In this document: piece after piece, positions 17,053 to 26,102 of the stretch
Numbering within the stretch: position 1 is the stretch's first letter
Layout of the letters: each line of letters begins with the position of its first letter
Assembly (NCBI RefSeq): GCF_014193585.1
Contig: NZ_BLXY01000003.1
Span: 310,001 to 374,000, forward strand
Source: Geomonas paludis
GTDB lineage: Bacteria > Desulfobacterota > Desulfuromonadia > Geobacterales > Geobacteraceae
Direction: 5' to 3'
Length of the DNA stretch: 64,000 nt
Notes under the pieces: generated by a model
Told to the model about the DNA's origin: nothing
Database searches by the model: none
The model's input: only the letters and a program-made list of their open reading frames with translations
Program-made: the position numbers and the translations under genes

Positions 17053-20000
17053 GGCATTTGCTCCTGCCGCCAACGTTTGAGATAGGCGAGTCCCCGGCGG
17101 ACGGCCACAACCGCCCCCCCCTCCTGCTTCCGTCGGCTCCAGAGCTCCGGCAGGTATCGCGACGGCGGGATGCTTGCCTCGAGCCCCCAGCGGGTCAAAA
17201 GCTCCGACAGTTCCGCAGGGCCTGCGGGGGGCAGTCCGGCAGGGGGAGCAACGGCGCCATGCGCTTGGGGCTCCTGGACAAACTCCGACCGCGTCCCGTC
17301 CTGTTCCACGAGGGTCACCGCGACAGCCAGATCCAGTCCACGCAGCGCGGCCAGATCCCACCTGGGCATCCCCTCCCCGGCGGGCCAGCAGGACGAGCCC
17401 TGCGCGACGATGCGGGGATGGGGGCCAGCGGGCGCAAGCGACAGTTCCATGGCGACGGCAATGGTGCGGCTCCCCACGCCGCCGATACAGTGGTGGCGGG
17501 GATACCTGCATTTCCAGTTGCAGCCGAAACACTCCAGCGGCAGGACCGCGGCGGTGGTGGTGGCAGCGTAGGGCATGAAGCGGCCGAAGTGTCCGCCGCC
17601 GAGCAGCACCACGTGCGGCGTCCCCACCGCGGCCGCGGCGTGAGCGAGCCCGCTTTCCGCACCGACGGCCAGCGCGCACCGGGCGATCAGGGCGCAGGCC
17701 TGGCGGATGGTGGTCTTGCCGGAGAGGTCGACGAGGCGCACCGGGGCGTCCGGGGTATTGCTGCCGATAATGGCGCTGTCGGTGACGCCTCCCAGCGCCA
17801 GCACGGCAAAGCCGTGCCTGGTGCAGAACTCCTGCAGCGCCGCCCGGTACTCGAGCCCCTCGCGGTAGCTGTGCTGCGCCCCCGGGAAAAAGGCCACCGT
17901 CCGGGCCGGATCGAGCTGATGCTCATGCAACAGCCGCTCGGCGACATCGCGGTCTTCCGGGGTGAGCCAGACCGCCGGCTCGAGGTGATCGGATGCGATC
18001 CCCAGTGCAGACAGCAGCATAGGATGGGAGGCCGACTCGCGTCCCCCGGCTTCCTCCGCAATCTGGACCAGTTTCGTGTAGTGACGGTTGTTCTGGCGCA
18101 GGGTCTCCGCCGGCAGGTTGCAGTCGTTGCCGGAGAAGGCGACGCGCTCCCTGGCCCCGCTCCCCAGTGCGAAACAGTCGGTAAGCGCCTCGCGCGACAA
18201 CACCGGCGTCACGCACAGGTCGGCCTGCAGCTCGCGCAGCAGCGCGACGATGGTGTTGCGGTAGCGGGCGTCATCGTAGGCGCGGCGGCGCTCGAAGGTG
18301 ATCACCTCGTCGACGAACGGGCAGGCATCGTAGAGTTCCGCCACGTGTTCCTGGCAGAGCACCGTGATCCAGGCGGCGGGGTCGGCGGCAGCGATTCTAG
18401 CCAGCGCGGGAAGCGAGATGATGCTGTCGCCGATGGCGTCGGTCCTGATCCAGAGCAGCCGCCTCGGGCGCGCGCCGGACCCGGCCGGGACGAAGCGCGC
18501 GATGCAGAAACCGAATTTCTCCGGCGCGGCGACCGCCATGGTGAAACGGGGGTCCTTCTGCATCTGCCGGAAGCTCCTGGCGTGCTTGACGTGGTTGATG
18601 TCGTCGAGGGCGATGTAGCAGGGGGCGTACAGGCGCTCGACCAGGTAGTTGAACTCGATGTTGCCCATGTGGCCGCCGCTGTCCAGGAGCACGAAATCCG
18701 GGGCCCCGTCCAGAAGCGCCAGGCAGTGGTCGAGCCTGGCCTCCTCGATACCGGCGAAGTCGGTCTCGGCGAGATAGCGCTGAGTGCGCACGGCGGCGTC
18801 GTGGTCGACGTAGCCCGCCTTGCCGTTCAGGTTGTAGACCAGCTTTTCCCGTATCACGTCCCGGGAAGGGAGCAGCCTTCCCGGCACCGACAGGCCGTGC
18901 ACCAGCTGCACCCGCGCCGCCAGCCCGGCCTGCGCCAGGTTTTCGCCGGCGATGCGATGGTTTTCCGGATTGCACTCGATGGAGTAGAAACGGGCGTCGT
19001 CCAGCCCCAGGTCGCGCAGGCAGGAGGCGATGATGCGCGTGGTCCCCTCGCCGTGGAAGGTGCCGGTCTCGATGATGCGCGTCGGGCGCGCCTTTTCGAA
19101 AACCGCACGGATGCTTTCGGCAAAGGAGGAGTGCGTGTCGATGCTGGTGAGGGTCGTTTCCTGCGCCTGCTGCTCCTCGCCCGCCACCCGGACCGAGCGC
19201 GCGGCGAGCCTTAAGCCCCGCCCCAGGAGCTCCTCCACCGAGCCCCCCTTGAGGAAGATGGCGCAGCCGTCGCCCTGGGTCGAGTTAAGCAGCAGCTTGA
19301 AGTGCTGGTACCTCAGCATGAAGCGATGGCAAAGGGAGTACAGCTCGCGGTGCCCGGGGTGGTTGATGCCGTCGAAGACGATGGCGCCCCGGTCGGCGAC
19401 CAGCGCCGCGGCCGATGCCAGGTCGTTCCAGACGTCCTCGCGGGGCCGTCCGCCGGAGATGGAGATGAGGTCGAAGGACTCCCCTTGGGAGACCAGCCGC
19501 TCCATGATGCTGCGGCCGCTGCCGCGCCTGTGGCGCACGCGCGCGTCGCACCCGGCGCCGCGCCGGTAGTCGGCGAGGAGCTTGCGGACGTCGCGGGACA
19601 GCGAGGGGTCGACGCCTAAGAGGTAGCTTGGCGACGCGTTGTGCAGGACCTGGATCATGCTGCCGCTGTTGCCGGAGCCGACCTCCAGGTAGCGCTCGGG
19701 ACGGAGCATGGCCGCCAGGAAAGCGAGCGCGATCTGCCGGTCCCAGTAGGGCTCGCCTTCTCTGCCGTTGCCGCCACTGTCGAGGCCGTAGCGCTCGCGC
19801 GCCCCCCCGGCCAGGTACACCTGCTCCAGGGCCCTCAGGGCCATCTTGCGGAAGACCGGCGCGCCGATGACCCGCGCCGCCTCGGCCTCGGAAACCGCGG
19901 CAGGACCGGGGTCACCGCCCCGGTAGCGGGCCACCAGTTCCGCCACGGCGGGAGGATGCTCGCCGGTGAAGGGAACGGTGCGGGAGTCGGGATCGCCGGT

Positions 20001-20771
20001 CCAGACCGGGTAGCGGCTCTCCAGCTCCGCCCGCCGTTCCGGGCGCCACTGCAGGAAGAAGTCGCGATACCAGGCGTCGAGATCGAGCTCCCACTGTTTG
20101 CCCCAACCGTAGCGATGGTAGAGTTCCACCTTCTGGTAGACCTGGCTCCAGAGCACGTAGCTGTAATGGTAGGGGTAGACGTTGAGCGCCCTGGTTTCCG
20201 GCGCGCTCAGCACCCTCCCCTCCTGGACCGCCATGGTGGGGGGGCGGTGGGTGGTGAAACGCGCGCCGGGGTAGTTGCGGAAGACGCGGCGGCAGTGGAA
20301 CTCGCTCTCGGCGAACTTGTCCGAGTCGAAGATGTAGTCGAACCCCTTCCAGAAGTTGTCCAGGGTGACGTCGACCCGGGCGATGCCGGGGTCCCGGGCC
20401 AGCACGGCGCGCAGGCGCTCGATGTCCTCTTCCTTGTACACCTCGTCCGCATCGACCAGCCAGATGTAATCGCCGGTGGTGAACTGCAGGGCGTGGTTCT
20501 GCATCTCCAGCTTTTCGGCCCATTTCCCCTGGATGAGCCGGATCTTGCCCTGCGGGTCGGGGAAACTCCTGATCGCCTCCACCGTGCCGTCGCAGGAGCT
20601 CCCGTCGGGGTTGGCCGCGAACATGCAGTTTTCCACCGCCCCTTCGATGATGACGATGTCGTGCGCGGAGCGGTAGACGCTTTTCAGCACGCACTCGAGA
20701 AACGGCATGCCGTTCAACACGATCATCACGAAACTCAGGGTGGGCTGCGGTTGCGGGGACATCTCGGTCAT
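17049..20771 (-). CDS. Four-module protein: GT2 - methyltransferase-like - methyltransferase-like - GT9
   Basis: 1240 residues from the ATG at 20771 (AAGGA five bases upstream). Residues 11-240 are a WaaE-like GT2 domain: TLSFVMIVLNGMPFLECVLK, and IWLVDADEVYKEEDI with the acidic motif. Residues 345-510 hold a Rossmann module with YLEVGSGNSGSM and IVFDGINHPGH. Residues 545-760 hold a second with RIIETGTFHGEGTTRI, FVLLDSGGHMGN and IALDDINHVKH. Residues 770-1130 are a GT9 domain: LLWIRTDAIGDSIISLPALA, AVGAESGLAHAAAAVG, GGGHFGRFMPY and a Cys block ECFGCNWKC. A 110-residue tail follows. The frame is continuous and modules are of normal size, so this looks like a genuine fusion and not a sequencing artefact. 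It may add, methylate and extend one unit without release; that is inference. Confidence 0.85.
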   Translation of the reverse strand: MTEMSPQPQPTLSFVMIVLNGMPFLECVLKSVYRSAHDIVIIEGAVENCMFAANPDGSSCDGTVEAIRSFPDPQGKIRLIQGKWAEKLEMQNHALQFTTGDYIWLVDADEVYKEEDIERLRAVLARDPGIARVDVTLDNFWKGFDYIFDSDKFAESEFHCRRVFRNYPGARFTTHRPPTMAVQEGRVLSAPETRALNVYPYHYSYVLWSQVYQKVELYHRYGWGKQWELDLDAWYRDFFLQWRPERRAELESRYPVWTGDPDSRTVPFTGEHPPAVAELVARYRGGDPGPAAVSEAEAARVIGAPVFRKMALRALEQVYLAGGARERYGLDSGGNGREGEPYWDRQIALAFLAAMLRPERYLEVGSGNSGSMIQVLHNASPSYLLGVDPSLSRDVRKLLADYRRGAGCDARVRHRRGSGRSIMERLVSQGESFDLISISGGRPREDVWNDLASAAALVADRGAIVFDGINHPGHRELYSLCHRFMLRYQHFKLLLNSTQGDGCAIFLKGGSVEELLGRGLRLAARSVRVAGEEQQAQETTLTSIDTHSSFAESIRAVFEKARPTRIIETGTFHGEGTTRIIASCLRDLGLDDARFYSIECNPENHRIAGENLAQAGLAARVQLVHGLSVPGRLLPSRDVIREKLVYNLNGKAGYVDHDAAVRTQRYLAETDFAGIEEARLDHCLALLDGAPDFVLLDSGGHMGNIEFNYLVERLYAPCYIALDDINHVKHARSFRQMQKDPRFTMAVAAPEKFGFCIARFVPAGSGARPRRLLWIRTDAIGDSIISLPALARIAAADPAAWITVLCQEHVAELYDACPFVDEVITFERRRAYDDARYRNTIVALLRELQADLCVTPVLSREALTDCFALGSGARERVAFSGNDCNLPAETLRQNNRHYTKLVQIAEEAGGRESASHPMLLSALGIASDHLEPAVWLTPEDRDVAERLLHEHQLDPARTVAFFPGAQHSYREGLEYRAALQEFCTRHGFAVLALGGVTDSAIIGSNTPDAPVRLVDLSGKTTIRQACALIARCALAVGAESGLAHAAAAVGTPHVVLLGGGHFGRFMPYAATTTAAVLPLECFGCNWKCRYPRHHCIGGVGSRTIAVAMELSLAPAGPHPRIVAQGSSCWPAGEGMPRWDLAALRGLDLAVAVTLVEQDGTRSEFVQEPQAHGAVAPPAGLPPAGPAELSELLTRWGLEASIPPSRYLPELWSRRKQEGGAVVAVRRGLAYLKRWRQEQMP

Positions 20772-20808
20772 GCGGTTCCTTTTATGGCCAAACGTGCGGC
20801 AGGTGCGG

Positions 20809-21723
20809 TCAGCGGCGCAAGGCAGCGGCGACTCCGAACACAAAGTAGCGCAGGTCGTCGCGCAGGTTGAAGACGCCGCACCTGGCGTTGTTGAACAGGT
20901 AGTTGGAGAAGGTCCCTGCGAATTTGCCGACCTTTTTCTCGTCCTTGTAAAGTTCCATCAATTCCCGGTAGCTCCACTGGATCTCGGGGAGCAGGACGGC
21001 CCGGTAACGGGTGCCGAACCGGTGCAGCAGTGCCTGCCTGGTCAAAAGCGTGTTCAGCTTCTGGTAGGCCTCCGGCTTGTAGGACCAGATCCCGCCGGCG
21101 TGGGATCGGTAGGCGGCGGTATGCCGGTCGATGAAAGCGGCGTCGCCGTACTCCGTCAGCACGCTGAACAGCAGCGAGTCGCCGTTGACGCAGCGGTAAA
21201 ACGAGCGCGGGAAGCTGCGCACCAAGCCGTTTCTGAAGACCACGGTATTGGTGGGGGGGACCAGGCCGTTGATGATGTCCGCCTGGGACAGGTTGCGGCT
21301 GCGATCCGCCTCCAGCCGGCTGGGTCTGATGGTGGCGCCCTCCTCGTCGACCACCAGGCTGTTGGTGAAACAGATCACAAACTGGTGATTGCGGCGCAGG
21401 AAATCGACCTGCTCCTGTAGCTTCTCCGGACAGGTCCAGTAATCGTCCCCCTCCAACATGGCGACGAACTGGCCGCGGCAGGCGGCGAAGACGCGCAGCA
21501 GGTTGCGCACCGGCCCCAAGTTCTTTTCCGGCGGCAGCAGCCTGATCAGGTCGGGGAACCTCCGCTGGTACAGCTCGAGGATGCTCCTGGTGCCGTCGGT
21601 GGAGCAGTCGTCCCCGATCACGATCTCGTAGGGGAAATCCACCTGCTGCATCAGGATGCTGTCCAAGGCCTGGGCGACGTACCGCTCCTGGTTGTAGGTG
21701 ATCATAAGGACGCTGAGGGTCAT
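20809..21723 (-). CDS. Glycosyltransferase family 2
   Basis: 304 residues from the ATG at 21723 (AGGGA upstream); the upstream extension overlaps the DegT gene and was rejected. LSVLMITYNQERYVAQALDS, VIGDDCSTDGTRSILELYQR and AMLEGDDYWTCPEKLQEQV give the GT-A fold and metal motif. CVNGDSLLFSVL marks the acceptor side. Enzymes of this type are common in O-antigen and capsule loci. It lies 4 bp after the aminotransferase gene and 37 bp before the 1240-residue gene. It may transfer the amino sugar made by the DegT enzyme, which is inference from adjacency. Confidence 0.87.
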   Translation of the reverse strand: MTLSVLMITYNQERYVAQALDSILMQQVDFPYEIVIGDDCSTDGTRSILELYQRRFPDLIRLLPPEKNLGPVRNLLRVFAACRGQFVAMLEGDDYWTCPEKLQEQVDFLRRNHQFVICFTNSLVVDEEGATIRPSRLEADRSRNLSQADIINGLVPPTNTVVFRNGLVRSFPRSFYRCVNGDSLLFSVLTEYGDAAFIDRHTAAYRSHAGGIWSYKPEAYQKLNTLLTRQALLHRFGTRYRAVLLPEIQWSYRELMELYKDEKKVGKFAGTFSNYLFNNARCGVFNLRDDLRYFVFGVAAALRR

Positions 21724-21727
21724 CAGG

Positions 21728-22954
21728 TCATCCCTGCAGTTCCTGCCGATGCGCGATGGCGGGCGCATTGGCGACGGCAAATGCGATGATGCGGCAGATC
21801 CGGTCAATCTCGGCACCCCCCACGGCAGTGCCCGTCGGCAGCAGCAAGACCCGCTGGGAAAGCCGCTCCGTCTCGGGCAGCAGCAGCCCCGCATGCGGGA
21901 AGTAGGAGCGGTAGGGCTCCATCCGGTGGCACCCCGGGTAGAAGTAGCGGCGTGCAATGACGTTCTCGGCATGCAGGACCTTCAACAGTGCGTCGCGCCC
22001 AAGACCCGCAGCAACCTCATCGATCTCGCAGACGATGTACTGGTAGTTGCACTTCTCTTCCCGGTACGGCAGCAACGTCACTCCGGGGATCCCGCGCAGC
22101 CCGTCCTGGTAACTGCGGTAATTGTCCATGTTGGCAGCGATGAACTGTTCGAGACTTTCCAGCCCGGTCAGTCCCATGGCGGCAGAAAACTCGTTCATTT
22201 TGCCGTTGGTGCCAATGTAGATGACGTTGTCGTAACCGGCGAAGCCGAAGTTCTTCATCAGGCGGATCTTGGCGGCCAGCTCGTCGTCGTCGGTGGTGAC
22301 CGCACCCCCCTCGAGGGTGTTGAAGAACTTGGTGGCGTGGAAGCTGAACACCTCGGCGTTGCCGAAGCCGCCGATCATGCGCCCCTTGTGGGAACAGCCG
22401 AAGGCATGGGCCGCGTCGAACATGAGCTTCAGGTCGTGGCGCCGCGCGATGTCGGTCAGCGCCTCCACGTCACAGGGCCTACCCCAGAGGTGGACGCCGA
22501 TGATGCCGCTGGAGCGCGGGGTGATCATCCGCTCCACCTGGGCCGGGTCGATGTGGTGCGTGGCCGGATCGATGTCGCAGAAAACCGGGGTGATCTCCTG
22601 CCATTGCAGCGAGTGCGCGGTCGCGACAAAAGTGAAGGAGGGGACGATGACCTCCCCCTGTAGGCCGAGCGCACGGATGGTGATCTCGAGGGCGATGGTG
22701 GCGTTGCACATGGCGATCACGTGCTTCACCCCGAGCAGCTCGGCAAGCTTCTGTTCGAACTCCTGCACGTAGCGCCCATTGTTGGTCAGCCAGCGCCGGT
22801 CGAGAATGTCGCCGATGCGCGCCATCAGCTGGTCGCGGTCCCCTATATTGGGGCGGCCGACGTGGAGCTGGTCGCTGAAGGCGGGTTGGCCGCCGAACAG
22901 CGCCAGTTCCTGGATTTCAGGTGTCTGCTTAATGGGCATGTGCAGCGTCCTCAT
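21728..22954 (-). CDS. DegT/DnrJ/EryC1/StrS-family sugar aminotransferase
   Basis: 408 residues. RRWLTNNGRYVQEFEQKLAE opens the domain, MFDAAHAFG has the PLP-contacting aspartate D180, and FHATKFFNTLEGGAV has the Schiff-base lysine K209. These PLP enzymes make 3- or 4-amino sugars from nucleotide-linked keto sugars. The start is ATG at 22954, overlapping the methyltransferase stop by 4 nt. No nucleotide-sugar dehydratase is in the window, so the keto-sugar substrate comes from elsewhere. The neighbouring ATP-grasp-HAD and methyltransferase genes suggest the amino group or sugar may be further modified. The exact sugar is unknown. Confidence 0.88.
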   Translation of the reverse strand: MRTLHMPIKQTPEIQELALFGGQPAFSDQLHVGRPNIGDRDQLMARIGDILDRRWLTNNGRYVQEFEQKLAELLGVKHVIAMCNATIALEITIRALGLQGEVIVPSFTFVATAHSLQWQEITPVFCDIDPATHHIDPAQVERMITPRSSGIIGVHLWGRPCDVEALTDIARRHDLKLMFDAAHAFGCSHKGRMIGGFGNAEVFSFHATKFFNTLEGGAVTTDDDELAAKIRLMKNFGFAGYDNVIYIGTNGKMNEFSAAMGLTGLESLEQFIAANMDNYRSYQDGLRGIPGVTLLPYREEKCNYQYIVCEIDEVAAGLGRDALLKVLHAENVIARRYFYPGCHRMEPYRSYFPHAGLLLPETERLSQRVLLLPTGTAVGGAEIDRICRIIAFAVANAPAIAHRQELQG

Positions 22955-23493
22955 ATCTTCCTGGCCACCACCGTGTACTGGATCGGCATCAGCGGCCGGT
23001 CCTCAGTCTCGAGAGCATTAAGTTCCACTACCTCGAACTCGCTCAATAGGGCCCTCAGACCGTGCTCCGTGAAACGCCAGCAGTCGGGCAAGGGACCATG
23101 GATGCGAAAGTTGAACGGGACGCTGAGCAGCAACATCCCCCCGGGTTTGAGCATCCTGCGCATCTCAGCCACGGCATTGAAAGGGTGCAAAGTATGCTCC
23201 AACACCTCGGTGCAGACGACAAGGTCGAAGCTGTCGTCCGGGATAGAGGTGTTTTGATCACAGATGTCCCCAATATACGTGCATCCCGAATGGGGATCGA
23301 TATCCAGCGTCTCCACCGCCACTTCCGCAGGAAAAAAGGCTCTGGCACCTTCGTGCACCTGTGGCGCTATATCAAGCAGGCGAGCAGCGCCGCTGCCGTA
23401 AGTAACTGCAGCCTGCCGCAGAAACGCGTTGATATTGCCACGGATCATCCGGATGAATTCCTGGTCCATCAGACTGGGAACAAGGGCCGACAT
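22951..23493 (-). CDS. Small class I SAM-dependent methyltransferase
   Basis: 180 residues from the ATG at 23493 (GAGAGG upstream). RLLDIAPQVHEGARAFF is a divergent motif I, AVETLDIDPHSGCTYIGD binds the ribose, and FDLVVCTEVLEHTLHPF is motif IV. It is followed by LKPGGMLLLSVPFNFRIHGP. This arrangement is typical of Methyltransf_11 enzymes from sugar clusters. It is packed between the ATP-grasp-HAD gene (2 bp upstream) and the DegT gene (4-nt overlap). Methylation of the amino sugar is a reasonable guess. Confidence 0.8.
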   Translation of the reverse strand: MSALVPSLMDQEFIRMIRGNINAFLRQAAVTYGSGAARLLDIAPQVHEGARAFFPAEVAVETLDIDPHSGCTYIGDICDQNTSIPDDSFDLVVCTEVLEHTLHPFNAVAEMRRMLKPGGMLLLSVPFNFRIHGPLPDCWRFTEHGLRALLSEFEVVELNALETEDRPLMPIQYTVVARKI

Positions 23494-23495
23494 CA

Positions 23496-24782
23496 CTATA
23501 TCCTCTCGTCCATGAGCAGTTCCAGCATGCTGCAGTCGAAGGTGCTGATACCGAGCCGGTCGCTCACCGCCTTTCTCTCGCTGAAGCTGTCGTCGATAAA
23601 GATGGCGTCGGGCTCGGTAATGTAGCGCGCCTTGGTGTCGTCCTTGCCCACGTGAACCACGGCATCGAACAGGTGCGCCAGGCGGAACCTGGCCAGTGTC
23701 GCGTCCAGGTCGCCGGCGTGCCTGGTGAGCAGCACGATCTTCTTGCCCTGGTTCAGGCATTGGTACAAAAAGGCAGCCAGTTGGACATTGACCTTGCCGT
23801 GCAGGATCAAGGTGTCGTCCAGATCGACGTAGACGGTGCCGAAGTTTATCTGGTGGCGGTAACGGTTGACCAGGGCCCGGTCCACGCTCACCACACCCCG
23901 GTTCACCAGCAGCGAGAGCGGAAAGCGCTCCTGCTCGTAGATGCTCAGCAGCGGGAAATTGACCCCCTGGACCCGGTGCAGCGCCATGGTCCCGGCGATG
24001 CGCGGCGCCACCTCGAGCAGCTTCAGGACGCCGTGCCGGTCGCGCTTCACCTGGAAGAACCAGGCGCCGTGAAAGGCGAGCCTCTCGGCGATGCGGGCGG
24101 CGTAGTCGGCGAAGGTCTCCTGCGCAGGGGCAACCTCACTGCTCATGGAGATGCCGCTCTTGGTGCGCACCCTTTGCCTGGCGCCGCAGAAGAGGAGCCC
24201 GGCGTCGCGGTCGGAGAAGCAGTCCACGGTGTACTCTTCGCCGGGAAGGTACTCAAGGGCGATCCGCTCCGGATCCGCCTGCAAAAGCGCTAGCAACTGC
24301 GACTCACAATGCACCAGGTGCGTGTCGCGGGATCCCTCGCCCCGGTCCGGCTTGACGAACACGGGATAGCTGGAGACGTCGGCCGCGCAGCGGAAACGTT
24401 CCGGCACCGGCACTACTCCGTCCAGGACGCGGTAGGTCTCGGACTTGGAGCGGGTCACGGTGCAGGTCTCCAAAGGCGAAGAGACGATGCCGGCCTTGAT
24501 CGCCCCGGCGTGCTGCGCCAGGGCCACGATGACGTCATCGAAGGCAGGGAAGATGTAATCGATCGACTCCGCCTCGACCACCCGGTTCAGCGCCTCGATC
24601 CAGCCCGGCTCGTGGATGCTCGGCAGCACGAAATGGCGGGCGAAGACGAAGGGGGCGTGGTTGGAGACGTCGGAGCCGGCGGAGAAGAGCCGGACCTCCT
24701 TGCAGGGCGCGAGCGCCTTCTGGATCTCGAGCCCGATCTCGGTCCCCCCCGGGAATACCAGGATGTGGAACGGTTTCTTCAA
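23496..24782 (-). CDS. Fusion: ATP-grasp ligase + HAD-like phosphatase
   Basis: 428 residues. Residues 1-100 form a Rossmann-like pre-ATP-grasp part (ILVFPGGTEIGLEIQ). Residues 100-280 are an ATP-grasp domain with YPVFVKPDRGEGSRDTHLV, ALEYLPGEEYTVDCF and LKLLEVAPRIAG, where E257 would help bind Mg-ATP. Residues 315-428 are an HAD-like module with TVYVDLDDTLILHG (D320, D322) and AIFIDDSFSERKAV. The start is TTG at 24782 with GAGG eight bases upstream; the nearby ATG is out of frame. ATP-grasp enzymes join a carboxylate to an amine through an acyl phosphate. Next to a sugar aminotransferase it could attach an amino acid or small acid to an amino sugar. Substrates are inferred only. Confidence 0.8.
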   Translation of the reverse strand: MKKPFHILVFPGGTEIGLEIQKALAPCKEVRLFSAGSDVSNHAPFVFARHFVLPSIHEPGWIEALNRVVEAESIDYIFPAFDDVIVALAQHAGAIKAGIVSSPLETCTVTRSKSETYRVLDGVVPVPERFRCAADVSSYPVFVKPDRGEGSRDTHLVHCESQLLALLQADPERIALEYLPGEEYTVDCFSDRDAGLLFCGARQRVRTKSGISMSSEVAPAQETFADYAARIAERLAFHGAWFFQVKRDRHGVLKLLEVAPRIAGTMALHRVQGVNFPLLSIYEQERFPLSLLVNRGVVSVDRALVNRYRHQINFGTVYVDLDDTLILHGKVNVQLAAFLYQCLNQGKKIVLLTRHAGDLDATLARFRLAHLFDAVVHVGKDDTKARYITEPDAIFIDDSFSERKAVSDRLGISTFDCSMLELLMDERI

Positions 24783-24821
24783 ATCTTCATCCTCGTGCGC
24801 GGCGGGCGTCTGCGCCCGCCG

Positions 24822-26102
24822 TCAAAGCTGCCTATCTCCGGGCGCGGCGGTTTCAATCTCCCAGGCAAGGTCCGGGCGGACCACCCCGGCCCACTTGCCG
24901 AACCAGGCGCCGTCCCGTTCCACGTCGCTCACCTCGAACACCAGGGCGTCCTTTGCCTCGAACAGCGGCAGCGACTTGTCCCTGACCACCATAATCTTCA
25001 CCCGGTACACCTCGGCGTTGAGAAGGTTGGCCGGGATGTGGCAGACCCCCTTGACCCGCGAGCGCTGCGCGATGAAGGAGCGCGACGCGGAATTGAAGAC
25101 GCAGGTGCCGTCAAGTGAGTAAAGGTGCATGCTGTAGTTCAACTCCACGCCGGGGAGGTCGTTCTCCAGCGTGAATTCGACGGCGAGCGGCGTGGCGACG
25201 GTGGCATGCCCGGTCTGGCCGCAGTCGAGCCGTGCCGAGCACAGCCGCACCTGCCCGTTGCCCGGAGCCGACGCAGGGTCGTCCCAGCTCTGTTCCAGGA
25301 CCATCTGCGAGGTCCTTTGCAGGTAGCGGGCAACAACGGCGCCGCTGTCGCCGTCGTCCACCACCCTGCCCTGGTCCAGCCAGATGGAGCGGTCGCACAG
25401 CGACTGCAGCGCGATCATATTGTGGCTCACGAAGAGCACGGTCCGCCCCTGCCGGCCCACCTCCTCCATCTTGCCCAGGCACTTTTTCTGGAACTGGGTG
25501 TCCCCCACCGCCAGCACCTCGTCCACGATCAGGATTTCCGGCTCCAGGTGCGCCGCCACCGCGAAGGCGAGACGCACGTACATCCCGGAGGAGTAGCGCT
25601 TCACCGGCGTGTCCAGGAACTTCTCCACCTCGGAAAAGGCGACGATCTCGTCAAACTTGCGCCGGATCTCCTGCCGGTTCATGCCGAGGATGGCGCCGTT
25701 CAGGAAGATGTTCTCCCGCCCGGTCAGCTCCGGGTGGAAACCGGTGCCGACCTCGAGCAGGCTCGCCACCCGTCCCTTGATGCGCACGCTGCCGCTGGTA
25801 GGCTCGGTGATCCGGGACAGGATCTTGAGCAGCGTCGATTTGCCGGCGCCGTTCTTGCCGATGATGCCAACCCTCTCCCCCTCGCGGATCCCGATGGAGA
25901 CGTCGTCGAGCGCCCAGAACTCCTCCCGGGCAGGCGCCGAGGCCGGGACGGGGCGCAGCATGAGCCTTGCGCCGACATTGGCGATGCTGCGGGAGAGCGC
26001 GTCGCGCAGCGAGGAGCGGTCCTCGGGGGCGCCGCGGGTGATGCTGTAGCGCTTGCCGAGCCCCTTGATGTCGATGACGGTGCAGGTAGAGGCGCTGTTC
26101 AT
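24822..26102 (-). CDS. wzt: Polysaccharide ABC exporter ATPase with C-terminal carbohydrate-binding domain (Wzt)
   Basis: 426 residues from the ATG at 26102, which overlaps the Wzm stop by 4 nt. Walker A is GIIGKNGAGKST (residues 79-90), the signature region is RYSSGMYVRLAFAVAAHL, Walker B is ILIVDEVLAVGDTQF, and the switch His is in LFVSHNM. These match the O-antigen/teichoic-acid exporter subfamily. Residues 270-426 form an extra beta-rich domain (Wzt_C) that in O-antigen exporters recognises the finished, end-modified chain. That fits the methyltransferases in this locus, since methyl caps commonly serve as the export signal. With Wzm it moves undecaprenyl-linked glycan across the inner membrane. 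Confidence 0.92.
   Translation of the reverse strand: MNSASTCTVIDIKGLGKRYSITRGAPEDRSSLRDALSRSIANVGARLMLRPVPASAPAREEFWALDDVSIGIREGERVGIIGKNGAGKSTLLKILSRITEPTSGSVRIKGRVASLLEVGTGFHPELTGRENIFLNGAILGMNRQEIRRKFDEIVAFSEVEKFLDTPVKRYSSGMYVRLAFAVAAHLEPEILIVDEVLAVGDTQFQKKCLGKMEEVGRQGRTVLFVSHNMIALQSLCDRSIWLDQGRVVDDGDSGAVVARYLQRTSQMVLEQSWDDPASAPGNGQVRLCSARLDCGQTGHATVATPLAVEFTLENDLPGVELNYSMHLYSLDGTCVFNSASRSFIAQRSRVKGVCHIPANLLNAEVYRVKIMVVRDKSLPLFEAKDALVFEVSDVERDGAWFGKWAGVVRPDLAWEIETAAPGDRQL

Noticed and set aside
24800-24821. 9-bp G+C-rich hairpin after wzt as terminator
   Set aside because: A good stem is present directly after the wzt stop, but no T run follows on the minus strand and the next gene starts about 20 bp later. 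It may pause or protect RNA, but I did not call it a terminator.
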